Notes under the pieces: generated by a model | The model's input: the letters and a program-made list of their open reading frames with translations, nothing else | Database searches by the model: none | What the model was told of the DNA's origin: nothing | Assembly: GCA_963802375.1 (NCBI GenBank) | Contig: CAWDIJ010000005.1 | Location: 248,001-312,000 of the forward strand | Direction: 5' to 3' | Source of the DNA: JACDAN01 sp963802375 | Lineage (GTDB): Bacteria; Actinomycetota; Thermoleophilia; Gaiellales; Gaiellaceae | Length of the DNA: 64,000 nt | Translations under genes and position numbers: made by a program | In this document: positions 15,636 through 23,366 of the stretch, in pieces | Layout: each line of letters begins with the position of its first letter | How positions within the stretch are numbered: position 1 is the stretch's first letter

Positions 15636-16549
15636 CAGTGCCCGTTCTCCGAGATGACGCGCTCGACCTCGTCCGACAGCGGATCCACGCCCGCGGGAAT
15701 CGGCTGACCGGCCGACCACGCGAGTCGGCTCGCATTCTCCGCCAGCTCGGGGTTCCTCGCCCGCCGCAGCTCGACGGCGAGCCGTTCCAGCGCGCGGCGC
15801 TCCTCCTCGGCCGAGCCGGACTCCGAGGACTCGCGCACGAGCTCGAGCGCCTGCTCGAGCGAGGAGCGCCTGTCGACGAACCGCGCTCCGAGCCGGGTCG
15901 AGAGCCGGTCGAGCGGCAGCAGCCGGAGGATCATGACGACGGCGGCGACGGCGAAGAGAACGGCCAGGACCAACGCGACGAGCTCGACCGTCCGGGGCGA
16001 GACGCTGTACGAGGGCGGCGGAAGGTCGCGGAGGTCGGAGCGAAGCGCCGCCTGCTCCAGCTCGTTCGGGTCGATGCGCCCGGCCGCCCGGATCGGGACC
16101 CACTCGACGGTGGCCGCGTCCGGCTGGGACTCGCCGCGGCGAAGGTAGTTGACGGCCACGCCGCCGAGCTCCACCCGTCCGGTACCGGTCGGGAGGCAGC
16201 GCGAGACCAGGCAGCCGAGGACGTAGTCGTAGCGCAGCTTCGTGATCGAGCCGTCCTGGCTGCTCGACACCTCCACCGGCCGGAGCTCGGTGTACGGCTC
16301 GAAATTCGCGCCGACCTCGACGCTGTCAGGATCGACGCGGTTCGTGTCGACGATCAGCTCGACGCGCGCGTCCACCGGGTCGGCGAACAGGTGCTGTTCC
16401 GGTACCAGCAGTGCGGTGCCGACGATCGGCTCCTCGCCGAGCCCCGGCCCGCCGCCCTTGTCCCAGGCATTCCAGGCGATGAGCCCGACCAGTGCGGCGA
16501 GGATCGCGGCCGCGGCGACTCCACCGATGAAGAGGCGCCGTGCGGTCAC
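15635..16549 (-). CDS. membrane protein of MoxR operon, BatD-like position
   Basis: 304 residues from the GTG at 16549, which overlaps the DUF58 stop (GTGA); the longer frame start is disfavoured. It has an N-terminal membrane helix (about 5-27), an extracytoplasmic beta-rich domain of about 150 residues with CLVSRC, a second helix (about 195-215, VALVLAVLFAVAAVVMIL) and a cytosolic helical tail. The layout resembles BatD or oxygen-tolerance proteins, though no clear sequence signature is recognised; the role is inferred from operon position. Confidence 0.65.
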   Translation of the reverse strand: MTARRLFIGGVAAAAILAALVGLIAWNAWDKGGGPGLGEEPIVGTALLVPEQHLFADPVDARVELIVDTNRVDPDSVEVGANFEPYTELRPVEVSSSQDGSITKLRYDYVLGCLVSRCLPTGTGRVELGGVAVNYLRRGESQPDAATVEWVPIRAAGRIDPNELEQAALRSDLRDLPPPSYSVSPRTVELVALVLAVLFAVAAVVMILRLLPLDRLSTRLGARFVDRRSSLEQALELVRESSESGSAEEERRALERLAVELRRARNPELAENASRLAWSAGQPIPAGVDPLSDEVERVISENGH

Positions 16550-17502
16550 CACGAGTCGCGCACCCCCTCCTGCCGCAGCGCGGACCACTCGAGGAACCGC
16601 GTGTAGATCTCCTCCGGGTCGCTGCTCGAGATCAGCACGGGGTCAAGCCCGAGCCCCTCGAGATAGCCCAGCGTCTCGGCGAGCCGCTCCTCGTTGGCCT
16701 CGCGCCGCTCGCGCGCCTCCCGGCGGCTCAGACGGACGAGCTTCAGCTTCCCCGTCGGCGGATCGACGAGCGGGATGACGACCGAGGCCACGTCGGGAAA
16801 GCTCTGCTCCCAGACCGGATCCTGGATCACGACCGGCACGAGCTCCCACGGCAACTCGACGATCCAGGCCCAGGCCGCCTCGCTCGGCGGCGAGAGGAAG
16901 TCCGAGAGGATGAAGACGAAGGTGCCGGCCGGCAGCGACCGGCGCATCGGCGCCAGGTGCGCGAACGCCTGCTCCAAGGTGTCCTCCGGCGCGCCGTAGA
17001 GCGGGTAGTGCAGGTGCGACTCCTTGACGCGCCAGAAGTCGGCCTGGGCGTGCGGCGGCCGCCAGAACGGCACTTCCATGCTGGAATCGCCGCTCGCGGC
17101 CGACGCGCTCGCGTAGTCGAGGTAGCCGATCAGCCCGCGCGCCTTCGCGGCGCTGTCGGCGATCAGGTTCCCGGCGGCAACCATCGCATCCGGCTTCGAG
17201 AGCCAGGGCATGTCGGCCGGGTAAAGGCTCATCGCCGGCCGCCGGTCAGCGACGATCACGACCCGCGGCGCCTCTTCGGCGTACCGCTCGCGCACGACGA
17301 ACTCGTCCGTGCCTCTCGCCGAGGAGAGCCGAGCCGACGCCGCCCAGTCGATCGTGTCCACGTCGTCGCCGGGCTGGTACGGCCTCGAGCTCGCGACGTC
17401 GGAGCCGGTCCCGCGCCGCACGCTGGTCACGGCGCCGAACGCGAGGCCGATCAGCCGCCGGCGCGGGACGAGCGGGAAGGTGAGATCAGTCGCCCCGCTC
17501 AC
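16546..17502 (-). CDS. DUF58 domain protein of MoxR operon
   Basis: 318 residues from a GTG that overlaps moxR by 17 bases. The core DUF58 signature RPYQPGDDVDTIDWAASARL is at about 41-60, followed by a VWA-like fold with FVFILSDFLSPP and WELVPVVIQDP. DUF58 proteins are near-constant partners of MoxR ATPases and are thought to act as VWA-type adaptors or clients in the cytosol. No membrane segment is present here, unlike some longer homologues. Confidence 0.9.
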   Translation of the reverse strand: MSGATDLTFPLVPRRRLIGLAFGAVTSVRRGTGSDVASSRPYQPGDDVDTIDWAASARLSSARGTDEFVVRERYAEEAPRVVIVADRRPAMSLYPADMPWLSKPDAMVAAGNLIADSAAKARGLIGYLDYASASAASGDSSMEVPFWRPPHAQADFWRVKESHLHYPLYGAPEDTLEQAFAHLAPMRRSLPAGTFVFILSDFLSPPSEAAWAWIVELPWELVPVVIQDPVWEQSFPDVASVVIPLVDPPTGKLKLVRLSRREARERREANEERLAETLGYLEGLGLDPVLISSSDPEEIYTRFLEWSALRQEGVRDSW

Positions 17503-18532
17503 CGGCGATCGGGAGGACCTCGCCGCTGAGTGCGGCCTCCGGCCGCGGGGCCACCTCGAAGCATTGCTCGACGAACCGCGCCGCTGCCTGTTTCCGACCC
17601 TGCTTGCGGATCTCGACCAGGAAGGTCGGGGTGAAGAGGATCCGGTGGCCCACGACCGGGAGGAAGAGCTCCTCGACGTCCTCCGGGATCACGTAGTCGC
17701 GGTCGTGGAGGAGCGCCCATGCGCGTGCCGCACGCTCGAGCGCGAGACTTCCCCGCACCGAGGCGCCGATCGCCACCGTGTCGAGCTCGCGGGTGGCGCG
17801 GACGACGTCGATCACCCAGCGCTGGATCAGCTCGTCGACGTAGACCTCCTCGCTCGCGTGGTGGAGCTCCTCCACGTCTGCCAGCGAGACAACCGGGCCG
17901 AGGTCACCGATCGGGTGCCCGTGGCGCTGGTCGCGAACGATCTGCAGCTCCTGGTCGGACTCGGGATAGCCAAGCGCGGTCTTGAGGAAGAAACGGTCGA
18001 GCTGCGCCTCTGGCAGAGGAAAGGTTCCCTCGAGCTCGATCGGGTTCTGCGTGGCGAGAACGAGGAACGGCTGCGGGAGCTCGCGCGTCGTGCCGTCGAC
18101 GGTGACCTGGGTCTCGGCCATGGCCTCGAGCAGCGAGGACTGCGTCTTCGGCATCGCGCGGTTGATCTCGTCGACGAGCACGACGTTCGCGAAAATCGGT
18201 CCCGGGCGAAACTCGAAGTCCCGCTCCCGCTGGTTGTAGACCGAGAGGCCGGTGACGTCGGTGGGCTGGAGGTCGGGCGTGCACTGGATCCGCGACGGCG
18301 ACGCGCCCTCGATGCTCTGCGCGAGGGCCCTTGCCAGGACGGTCTTCGCCGTGCCGGGCACATCTTCCAACAGGACGTGTCCCCGGCAGGCCAGGGCGGT
18401 GAGGACGAGCCGGATCTCCTCCTGCTTGCCGCGGACGACGAGGTCGATGTTCTCCAGCAGCTTGTTCGCGACCCCGACAGCGCGCTGGATCCGCTCGCCC
18501 TCCCGGCGCCGCTCGGGCTCGAAGCTGCTCAT
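17486..18532 (-). CDS. moxR: MoxR-family AAA+ ATPase
   Basis: 348 residues from an ATG. Walker A is in EDVPGTAKT, Walker B in VVLVDEINRA, then TQSSLLEAM and ATQNPIELEGTFPLPEAQLDRFF, all diagnostic of MoxR. These cytosolic chaperone-like ATPases act with VWA proteins to activate or assemble envelope and enzyme complexes. It is the first gene of a six-gene run with overlaps or gaps of no more than 40 bases. A TATATT -10 element lies nine bases before the ATG, suggesting a leaderless transcript. Confidence 0.93.
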   Translation of the reverse strand: MSSFEPERRREGERIQRAVGVANKLLENIDLVVRGKQEEIRLVLTALACRGHVLLEDVPGTAKTVLARALAQSIEGASPSRIQCTPDLQPTDVTGLSVYNQRERDFEFRPGPIFANVVLVDEINRAMPKTQSSLLEAMAETQVTVDGTTRELPQPFLVLATQNPIELEGTFPLPEAQLDRFFLKTALGYPESDQELQIVRDQRHGHPIGDLGPVVSLADVEELHHASEEVYVDELIQRWVIDVVRATRELDTVAIGASVRGSLALERAARAWALLHDRDYVIPEDVEELFLPVVGHRILFTPTFLVEIRKQGRKQAAARFVEQCFEVAPRPEAALSGEVLPIAGERGD

Positions 18533-18541
18533 GGACGCCTC

Positions 18542-18547
18542 AATATA
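18542..18547 (-). promoter_or_regulatory. candidate -10 element for the moxR operon
   Basis: Read on the minus strand this is TATATT, nine bases before the moxR ATG, in a relatively AT-rich 60-base gap after the YchF-like gene. No convincing TTGACA-type -35 is visible 17 bases upstream; GGAACG lies about 15 bases further upstream. The short distance implies a leaderless or near-leaderless mRNA. Confidence 0.4.
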
Positions 18548-18592
18548 GGTTCAGCGTTCATTGACGTTCCATTAAGTACCGGCTTGCAGGTC

Positions 18593-19495
18593 TTAGACGT
18601 TGAAACGGATGTTCAGGACGTCGCCGTCCGCGACAACGTACCCCTTTCCCTCGAGCCGTTGCAGCCCTCTCCGCGCCGCCTCCGCGTGGGAGCCGGACGA
18701 GACGAGGTCGTCCCAGCGGATCACCTCGCACCTGATGAACCCGCGCGCGATATCGGTGTGGATCGAGGCGGCGGCCTCGAGTGCCGTCCTCCCGTTCCTC
18801 AGCGTCCAGGCGCGGGCTTCGTTGTCGCCGGCAGTGAAGAAGACCACGAGGTCGAGGACGGACGCGAGTCGGCGCACGACGTCCTCCAGCGCCGAGGAGC
18901 CGCCGTTCCGGAACTGCGCCGCCTCCTCGACCGGGAGGTCGCGGAGCTCAGCCTCGAGCGCGAGGTCGACGCCGTCGGGCCCGTTCACGATCGGAATCAG
19001 CGGCTTCGTCGTCAGCGGCTCCAGCTCCGGCGGCAGCCCGCCGGGCCAGTCGCGAAGCGGACGTTCGGCGTCGATGTGCTCGACCAGCCGCTCCAGGAGC
19101 TCGGCTTCGGCGCGGAGCGCCGGATCGCCCGACTTGGCCTCCTTCCGCATCCGCTCGAGGCGGCGCTCGACGTGATCCTGGTCGGCGACGAGGAGCTCGA
19201 GCTCGAGCGAGGGCAGCTCGCCCGGGTCGCGGACGACTGCGAGGAGCGCGTCGGCACGGCGCACGCCGCCGAGCTGCGCGGTTGCCGTTCCCGGCACGTC
19301 GATCAGCCGGATCGTCGCCGGTGTCTGCTTCGCGGAGCCCACGACCTCGGCGATCTGGGCCAGCCGCTCGTCCGCGATCGGCGCGATCCCGACGTGCGGA
19401 GTTCCGTAGCCCTCCGGCCGCACGCCGGTGAGCGCCGTGAACAGCGTCGTCTTGCCGGAGCCCGGCGGCCCGACGATGCCGACGTCCAGTGCCAT
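18593..19495 (-). CDS. YchF/Obg-family GTPase, shortened
   Basis: 300 residues against about 363 for YchF. G1 is GPPGSGKTTLF, switch-region VGIAPIADERLAQIAEV and G3 IDVPG are present, and the C-terminal TGS part reads FFTAGDNEARAW to GKGYVVADGDVLNIRFNV, closely following YchF. The usual G4 NxxE for YchF/OLA1 ATP preference is not obvious, and the coiled-coil insert is reduced. It is probably a ribosome-associated nucleotidase. Nine bases separate it from the sigma factor gene upstream. Confidence 0.8.
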   Translation of the reverse strand: MALDVGIVGPPGSGKTTLFTALTGVRPEGYGTPHVGIAPIADERLAQIAEVVGSAKQTPATIRLIDVPGTATAQLGGVRRADALLAVVRDPGELPSLELELLVADQDHVERRLERMRKEAKSGDPALRAEAELLERLVEHIDAERPLRDWPGGLPPELEPLTTKPLIPIVNGPDGVDLALEAELRDLPVEEAAQFRNGGSSALEDVVRRLASVLDLVVFFTAGDNEARAWTLRNGRTALEAAASIHTDIARGFIRCEVIRWDDLVSSGSHAEAARRGLQRLEGKGYVVADGDVLNIRFNV

Positions 19496-19504
19496 GGAGA
19501 ACTT

Positions 19505-20089
19505 CTAGCGCGTGACGTGCTTCTGGAGCGAGGCGAGCGCCCGGTGCTGGAGAGACTTGACCGCGCCCTCGGTCTTCCCGAGGACCGCCGCCGCCTCGCC
19601 GTTCGAGAGGCGGAAGACGAACTTGAGCGTCAGCACCTGCCGCTGCTCCGGCGAGAGGCGGGCCATTAGCTCGAGAAGACTGGCGTCTCCGATGGACGCC
19701 AGCGCCTGCTCCTCGGCGGAGTCCTCCTCTGCGCCGGCGGGCTCCGGGATTTCCTCCTCCGGCTGCCAGCGGCGCCGCGCGCGGAAGTGGTCCATGGCCA
19801 GGTTGTGGGCGATCCGGAAGAGCCACGCGGAGAACGGCACGGACTGCCAGCGGAAGCGCCCGATCGACTCGAGCATCTTCACGAACGTCTGCGTTGTCAG
19901 GTCCTCGGCGTCGTGCCGGCTGCCGACGCTCATGTGGAGATAGCTGTAGATCCGGTCGAAGTGGATCAGGTAGAGCTCTTCGAGCGCTGAGCGGTCGCCA
20001 AGCTGGGCCCGCTCGACGAGGTCACGAATCTGACCGCTGTCGCTTGCCGCGTGCCGCCCAGAATGACCGGTGAGGACCTGGTCGCCCAC
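19505..20089 (-). CDS. ECF-type RNA polymerase sigma factor
   Basis: 194 residues from a GTG. Region 2 (LYLIHFDRIYSYLHMSVGSRHDAEDLTTQTFVKM, then FSAWLFRIAHNLAMDHFR) and region 4 (LSPEQRQVLTLKFVFRLSNGEAAAVLGKTEGAVKSLQHRAL) are well preserved and joined by a short acidic linker, as in group 4 sigma factors. No anti-sigma gene is adjacent; instead it sits between the DUF3107-like gene and the YchF-like gene. The signal it answers to is not evident. Confidence 0.9.
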   Translation of the reverse strand: MGDQVLTGHSGRHAASDSGQIRDLVERAQLGDRSALEELYLIHFDRIYSYLHMSVGSRHDAEDLTTQTFVKMLESIGRFRWQSVPFSAWLFRIAHNLAMDHFRARRRWQPEEEIPEPAGAEEDSAEEQALASIGDASLLELMARLSPEQRQVLTLKFVFRLSNGEAAAVLGKTEGAVKSLQHRALASLQKHVTR

Positions 20090-20121
20090 CCCACAAGGGG
20101 GTTCCCGGCGTGACTGTCGGC

Positions 20122-20355
20122 CTAAACGTTGCCGAAGCCGAGCCGGCCCTCGCGCGCGAAGCGCTTGAGGTAGACGACTCGCGCGAGCGGAACGGTGTAC
20201 CGGCCGTCCTCGGTGTCGAGGACGACCGAGCCGTTGTTTCCGCCCTTGAGCGCGGCTTCCAGCTCGTCCGCCGTCTCGGGCGTGACGAGCGCGCTCATGA
20301 TCTGCGTGCCGTCGAAGCCGATCTCGATCCGTACGTGATCTTCGGTTGCGCTCAT
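20122..20355 (-). CDS. small DUF3107-like protein, 77 aa
   Basis: The ATG at 20355 overlaps the epimerase stop (ATGA). The sequence HVRIEIGFDGTQ, an acidic helix in the middle, and the end LARVVYLKRF...GFGNV resemble the DUF3107 family of short actinobacterial ATP-binding-annotated proteins, whose function is unproven. No membrane segment. The next gene downstream is the sigma factor, 32 bases away. Confidence 0.6.
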   Translation of the reverse strand: MSATEDHVRIEIGFDGTQIMSALVTPETADELEAALKGGNNGSVVLDTEDGRYTVPLARVVYLKRFAREGRLGFGNV

Positions 20356-20771
20356 GGAGTCACCAATTCTGAGAGGACGCCGTGGACGGCGTCGGGATGG
20401 ACGAATGCGACCTGGAGCCCGAAGAGGCCGGAGCGAGGCTCCTCGTCGATGAGCTCGGCGCCCCGGTCGGAGAGGTGCCGAAGCGCGGCAGGGAGATCGT
20501 CCACCTGGTAGGCGACGTGGTGCATCCCCGGCCCGCGCTTGGCGAGGAACTTGCCGACGGGCGTGTCCTCGCCGAGCGAGCCCATCAGCTCGACCCGGCT
20601 CTCGCCGACGCGCATGGACACTGCCTGGACGCCCTGATCGTCGAGCCTGCCGCGATGCTCGACCCGCCCGCCGAAGAGCCGCTCGTAGGTGCCGACGGCC
20701 TCGTCGAGGTCCTCGACCGCGAGTCCAAGGTGATGGATGCGAAGGGCCTCCACGGCGTCGAGAATAGTCAC
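20352..20771 (-). CDS. mce: methylmalonyl-CoA epimerase
   Basis: 139 residues of the vicinal-oxygen-chelate fold. The two beta-alpha-beta-beta modules start at LRIHHLGLAVEDLDEAV and GMHHVAYQVDDLPAAL; histidines (H13, H84) and glutamates (VELMG, and an equivalent at the end) fit the divalent-metal site. KFLAKRGPGMHHVAYQV is a characteristic epimerase segment. It interconverts (R)- and (S)-methylmalonyl-CoA in propionate and odd-chain fatty-acid metabolism; the mutase genes are not in this window. Confidence 0.9.
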   Translation of the reverse strand: MTILDAVEALRIHHLGLAVEDLDEAVGTYERLFGGRVEHRGRLDDQGVQAVSMRVGESRVELMGSLGEDTPVGKFLAKRGPGMHHVAYQVDDLPAALRHLSDRGAELIDEEPRSGLFGLQVAFVHPDAVHGVLSELVTP

Positions 20772-20804
20772 CGGGGCTCGGGCTGCGAGGCAGTGCCGCT
20801 CGAG

Positions 20805-22556
20805 CTACGGAAGCAGAGCCGCGAGGTTCGGCACGCGGCTGTGGGCGCTGCCGAGGGCCTGCTCGGAGTTGGTCGTGAGCACGCCGATGACAGTCATCCC
20901 GGCTGCGACACCCGCTTCTACTCCGGCCGGGGCGTCCTCGAGCACGACGCTGTGCGCCGGGTCGACGCCGAGCAGGCACGCGGCGCGCAGGTACCCGGCA
21001 GGGTCGGGCTTTCCGTTCTCGACCTCGTCCGCCGTGACCATGACGTCCGGCACCGGAAGCCCCGCGGCCCGTAGCCGTGACTCGGCCAGCGGCCTCGATG
21101 CAGACGTGACGACGGCGAACCTCCCGGCGGGAACCGACTCCACGAGCTCGCGCGCGCCTGGGAGGGCACGCAGGCCGTCAACGTCCTCGATCTGCTGCCG
21201 GTCGATTGCGGCCGCCTCGGCCTCCGCATCCAGGTGCGGCGCGACTGCGCGGATCACATCGATCGTCGGGCGGCCGTGGCTCGCGTCGAGGACGACCTCG
21301 GCATCCAACCCGTGGCGCTCCGCGAAGCTTCTCCACGTCCGCTCGATCGCCGTCCACGAGTCGACGAGGACGCCGTCCATGTCCGACAGGACCGCACGGG
21401 GCTCGAACAGGAGACCGTGGAACTCGGAGCGGCGCCGCGGGCTCGCGCTTCCGGCGAGGAGAGCGAGCGCCAGTGTTGCGATGACCACGATCGACAGGGC
21501 TCCGCGCATTCCAACTGCGTCGGCCGTGACACCGATCGCGGGCGGGCCCGCAAGGAACCCCATCCAGCCGATCGTCGACACCGCCGCAACCCCAGCGGCG
21601 GCCGAGACGCCGGGAGTCGACCCGCCCGCGCGGAAGAGCACGGGCACGACGACGCCTAGGCCCGCGCCCATCGCGGCGAAGCCGACGAGTGCGGCGGCTG
21701 TCGAGCCGCTGACGAGCGCCAGCGCGAGCGCGGAGGCCGCGAGCAGCGCGCCGCCGCGGGCGAGCGCGACCGGACCGAGGCGGGCGTTGAGCCGATCGCC
21801 GAACAATCGGCTCGAAGCCATGGCGAGCGAGAAGGCCGTGTAGCCGAGCGCCGCCACGGCCGCGCTCGCACCGAGCGAGTCCGAGAGGTAGACCGCGCTC
21901 CAGTCGGCGGCGGCTCCCTCCGCGAGGAGCGTGAAGAAGGCAGCGGCGCCGAGCACGAGCAGCGCGCGCGGAGGGCGGACCAAAATCGGCGTCGGGTTGC
22001 GATCGTCGGCGTCCGGCGGCAGGAGCCGGCCGCCGGCGGCCAGCGCCGCGAGGCCGATCACGAGCGCCGTGGCGCCGAAGTGCTGCAGCGGATCGAGTCC
22101 GCCCGCGGCGGCGAGGGCCCCGAGCCCGGCACCGGCGAGACCGCCGAAGCTGAAGGCCGCGTGGAAGGACGACAGGATCGAGCGGCCGCCGAGCCGCTCG
22201 AGGGCGAGACCCTGCGCGTTCGCGGCCACGTTAACCGCGCCGAACCCGGCACCGAACAGGAAGAGCGCCGCGGCCAGGCCGAAGAGCCCGCCCGCAAGGG
22301 CCGTGAGGAGAAGCGCGGCGCCGCCGCCGAGCAAGGCTGCGATGGCGACCGGCCGGCTCCCGATCCGCTCCGACAGCCGGCCGGTCGCAGGCATGGCGAC
22401 GAGGGCGCCGAGCGAGGCGGCGAACAGTGCGAGGCCGAGCTCTCCGCTCGTGAGCTCGGTTTGGCGCTGGACGGCCGGAATCCGGGCGGCCCAGGTCCCG
22501 ACGAGCAGGCCGTCGGCGAAGAAGACGAGCGTGATCGCAGCCCGAGGGGAGCGCAT
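20805..22556 (-). CDS. MFS transporter fused to a HAD-superfamily phosphatase
   Basis: 583 residues in one uninterrupted frame. Residues 1 to about 370 form a 12-helix MFS transporter (PATGRLSERIGSRP is the loop 2-3 motif). Residues 385-583 form a HAD-IA hydrolase with motif I DMDGV at 392-396, VVTSAS for motif II, GKPDPAGYL for motif III and VLEDAPAGVEAG for motif IV, like sugar-phosphate phosphatases. The ATG overlaps the DeoR-type regulator stop (ATGA). A cytosolic phosphatase tethered to a permease suggests coupling of uptake or export to dephosphorylation of a sugar or polyol. Confidence 0.85.
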   Translation of the reverse strand: MRSPRAAITLVFFADGLLVGTWAARIPAVQRQTELTSGELGLALFAASLGALVAMPATGRLSERIGSRPVAIAALLGGGAALLLTALAGGLFGLAAALFLFGAGFGAVNVAANAQGLALERLGGRSILSSFHAAFSFGGLAGAGLGALAAAGGLDPLQHFGATALVIGLAALAAGGRLLPPDADDRNPTPILVRPPRALLVLGAAAFFTLLAEGAAADWSAVYLSDSLGASAAVAALGYTAFSLAMASSRLFGDRLNARLGPVALARGGALLAASALALALVSGSTAAALVGFAAMGAGLGVVVPVLFRAGGSTPGVSAAAGVAAVSTIGWMGFLAGPPAIGVTADAVGMRGALSIVVIATLALALLAGSASPRRRSEFHGLLFEPRAVLSDMDGVLVDSWTAIERTWRSFAERHGLDAEVVLDASHGRPTIDVIRAVAPHLDAEAEAAAIDRQQIEDVDGLRALPGARELVESVPAGRFAVVTSASRPLAESRLRAAGLPVPDVMVTADEVENGKPDPAGYLRAACLLGVDPAHSVVLEDAPAGVEAGVAAGMTVIGVLTTNSEQALGSAHSRVPNLAALLP

Positions 22557-23305
22557 CAGGCGAGCACCACCTCGATGCCGAGCTCCCGGTAATCCGCGAT
22601 GTTCTCGGCCGACTTCTCGGTGACGAGATGCGTCAGCTCGTCGAGCGGCGCGACCACGTAGGGCCCCGCCGATCCGAGCTTCTCGGCCGAGGACACCGCC
22701 ACCACCTCGGCGGCGTTCTCGATCATCGCACGCTTCACGTACGACTCCTCGAGGTCCATCACGGTGATCCCGACCTCGGGGTGGAGGCTGCAGACCCCCA
22801 GCACGAGCACGTCGGCGCGGACGGATTGCAGCGCCTCCACGGTCGCGGCGCCTACGAGGGCCTGGGCGTCCTTTGCAAGCGTCCCACCGAGCATCGTGAC
22901 CGCGACCGTCGGATGCTCCGCCAGTGCAACCGCGATCGGAGGGCTGTTGGTGATCACCGTCGCTTCGAGGTCGGACGGAAGGCCGCGGGCAACCTCGAGG
23001 GTCGTCGTCCCGGCGTCGAGCAGAATCACCTGCCCCTGGCGGAGGAGACCGCTCGTCGCGCGGGCGATCGCTTCCTTCGCGGCCGGTGCCTGTTCGCGCC
23101 GGACCGCGTAGGGCCGCGCGCCGACCGCGGCAGGCAAGGCCCCGCCGTGGACGCGCCGGAGCCGGCCGGCCTCGGCGAGGTCCCGCAGATCCCGGCGCAC
23201 CGTGTCGGGCGACACGTCGAGCTCGGCGCTCAGGTCGGCCGCGATGACCTTGCCGTCACGCGCGAGTCGTTCGAGGATGAGGTTGCGTCGTTCTTCGGTC
23301 AGCAT
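22556..23305 (-). CDS. DeoR/GlpR-family transcriptional repressor
   Basis: 249 residues from the ATG at 23305 (an ATG 12 bases upstream is the alternative). An N-terminal winged helix is clear: EERRNLILERL, then ELDVSPDTVRRDLRDLAEAGRLRRVHGGAL. The DeoR sensor domain follows, with ILLDAGTTTLEVARGL binding a phosphosugar effector. The stop overlaps the MFS-HAD start, so it most likely regulates that gene. A 6-bp inverted repeat straddling an A-rich spacer lies immediately before the start. Confidence 0.92.
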   Translation of the reverse strand: MLTEERRNLILERLARDGKVIAADLSAELDVSPDTVRRDLRDLAEAGRLRRVHGGALPAAVGARPYAVRREQAPAAKEAIARATSGLLRQGQVILLDAGTTTLEVARGLPSDLEATVITNSPPIAVALAEHPTVAVTMLGGTLAKDAQALVGAATVEALQSVRADVLVLGVCSLHPEVGITVMDLEESYVKRAMIENAAEVVAVSSAEKLGSAGPYVVAPLDELTHLVTEKSAENIADYRELGIEVVLA

Positions 23306-23331
23306 GTGCCCATTCAAGCAAAAAAGGGCAC
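23306..23331. promoter_or_regulatory. possible DeoR autoregulatory site
   Basis: GTGCCC at 23306-23311 and GGGCAC at 23326-23331 form an inverted repeat around an A-rich 14-base spacer directly in front of the regulator start. The minus strand also has a short GCAC/GTGC hairpin followed by six Ts just upstream, which could act as a weak terminator for ftsH. Both readings are tentative. Confidence 0.35.
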
Positions 23332-23366
23332 GGTCGTGCAGAAGGCTGCAGAAACGCGGAGAGGCT

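Noticed and set aside
17309..19669. A 786-codon open frame on the plus strand opposite the moxR and YchF-like genes
   Set aside because: It runs antisense to two well-supported genes, contains no recognisable domain and is rich in R, E, D and L as expected from the complement of high-GC coding sequence.
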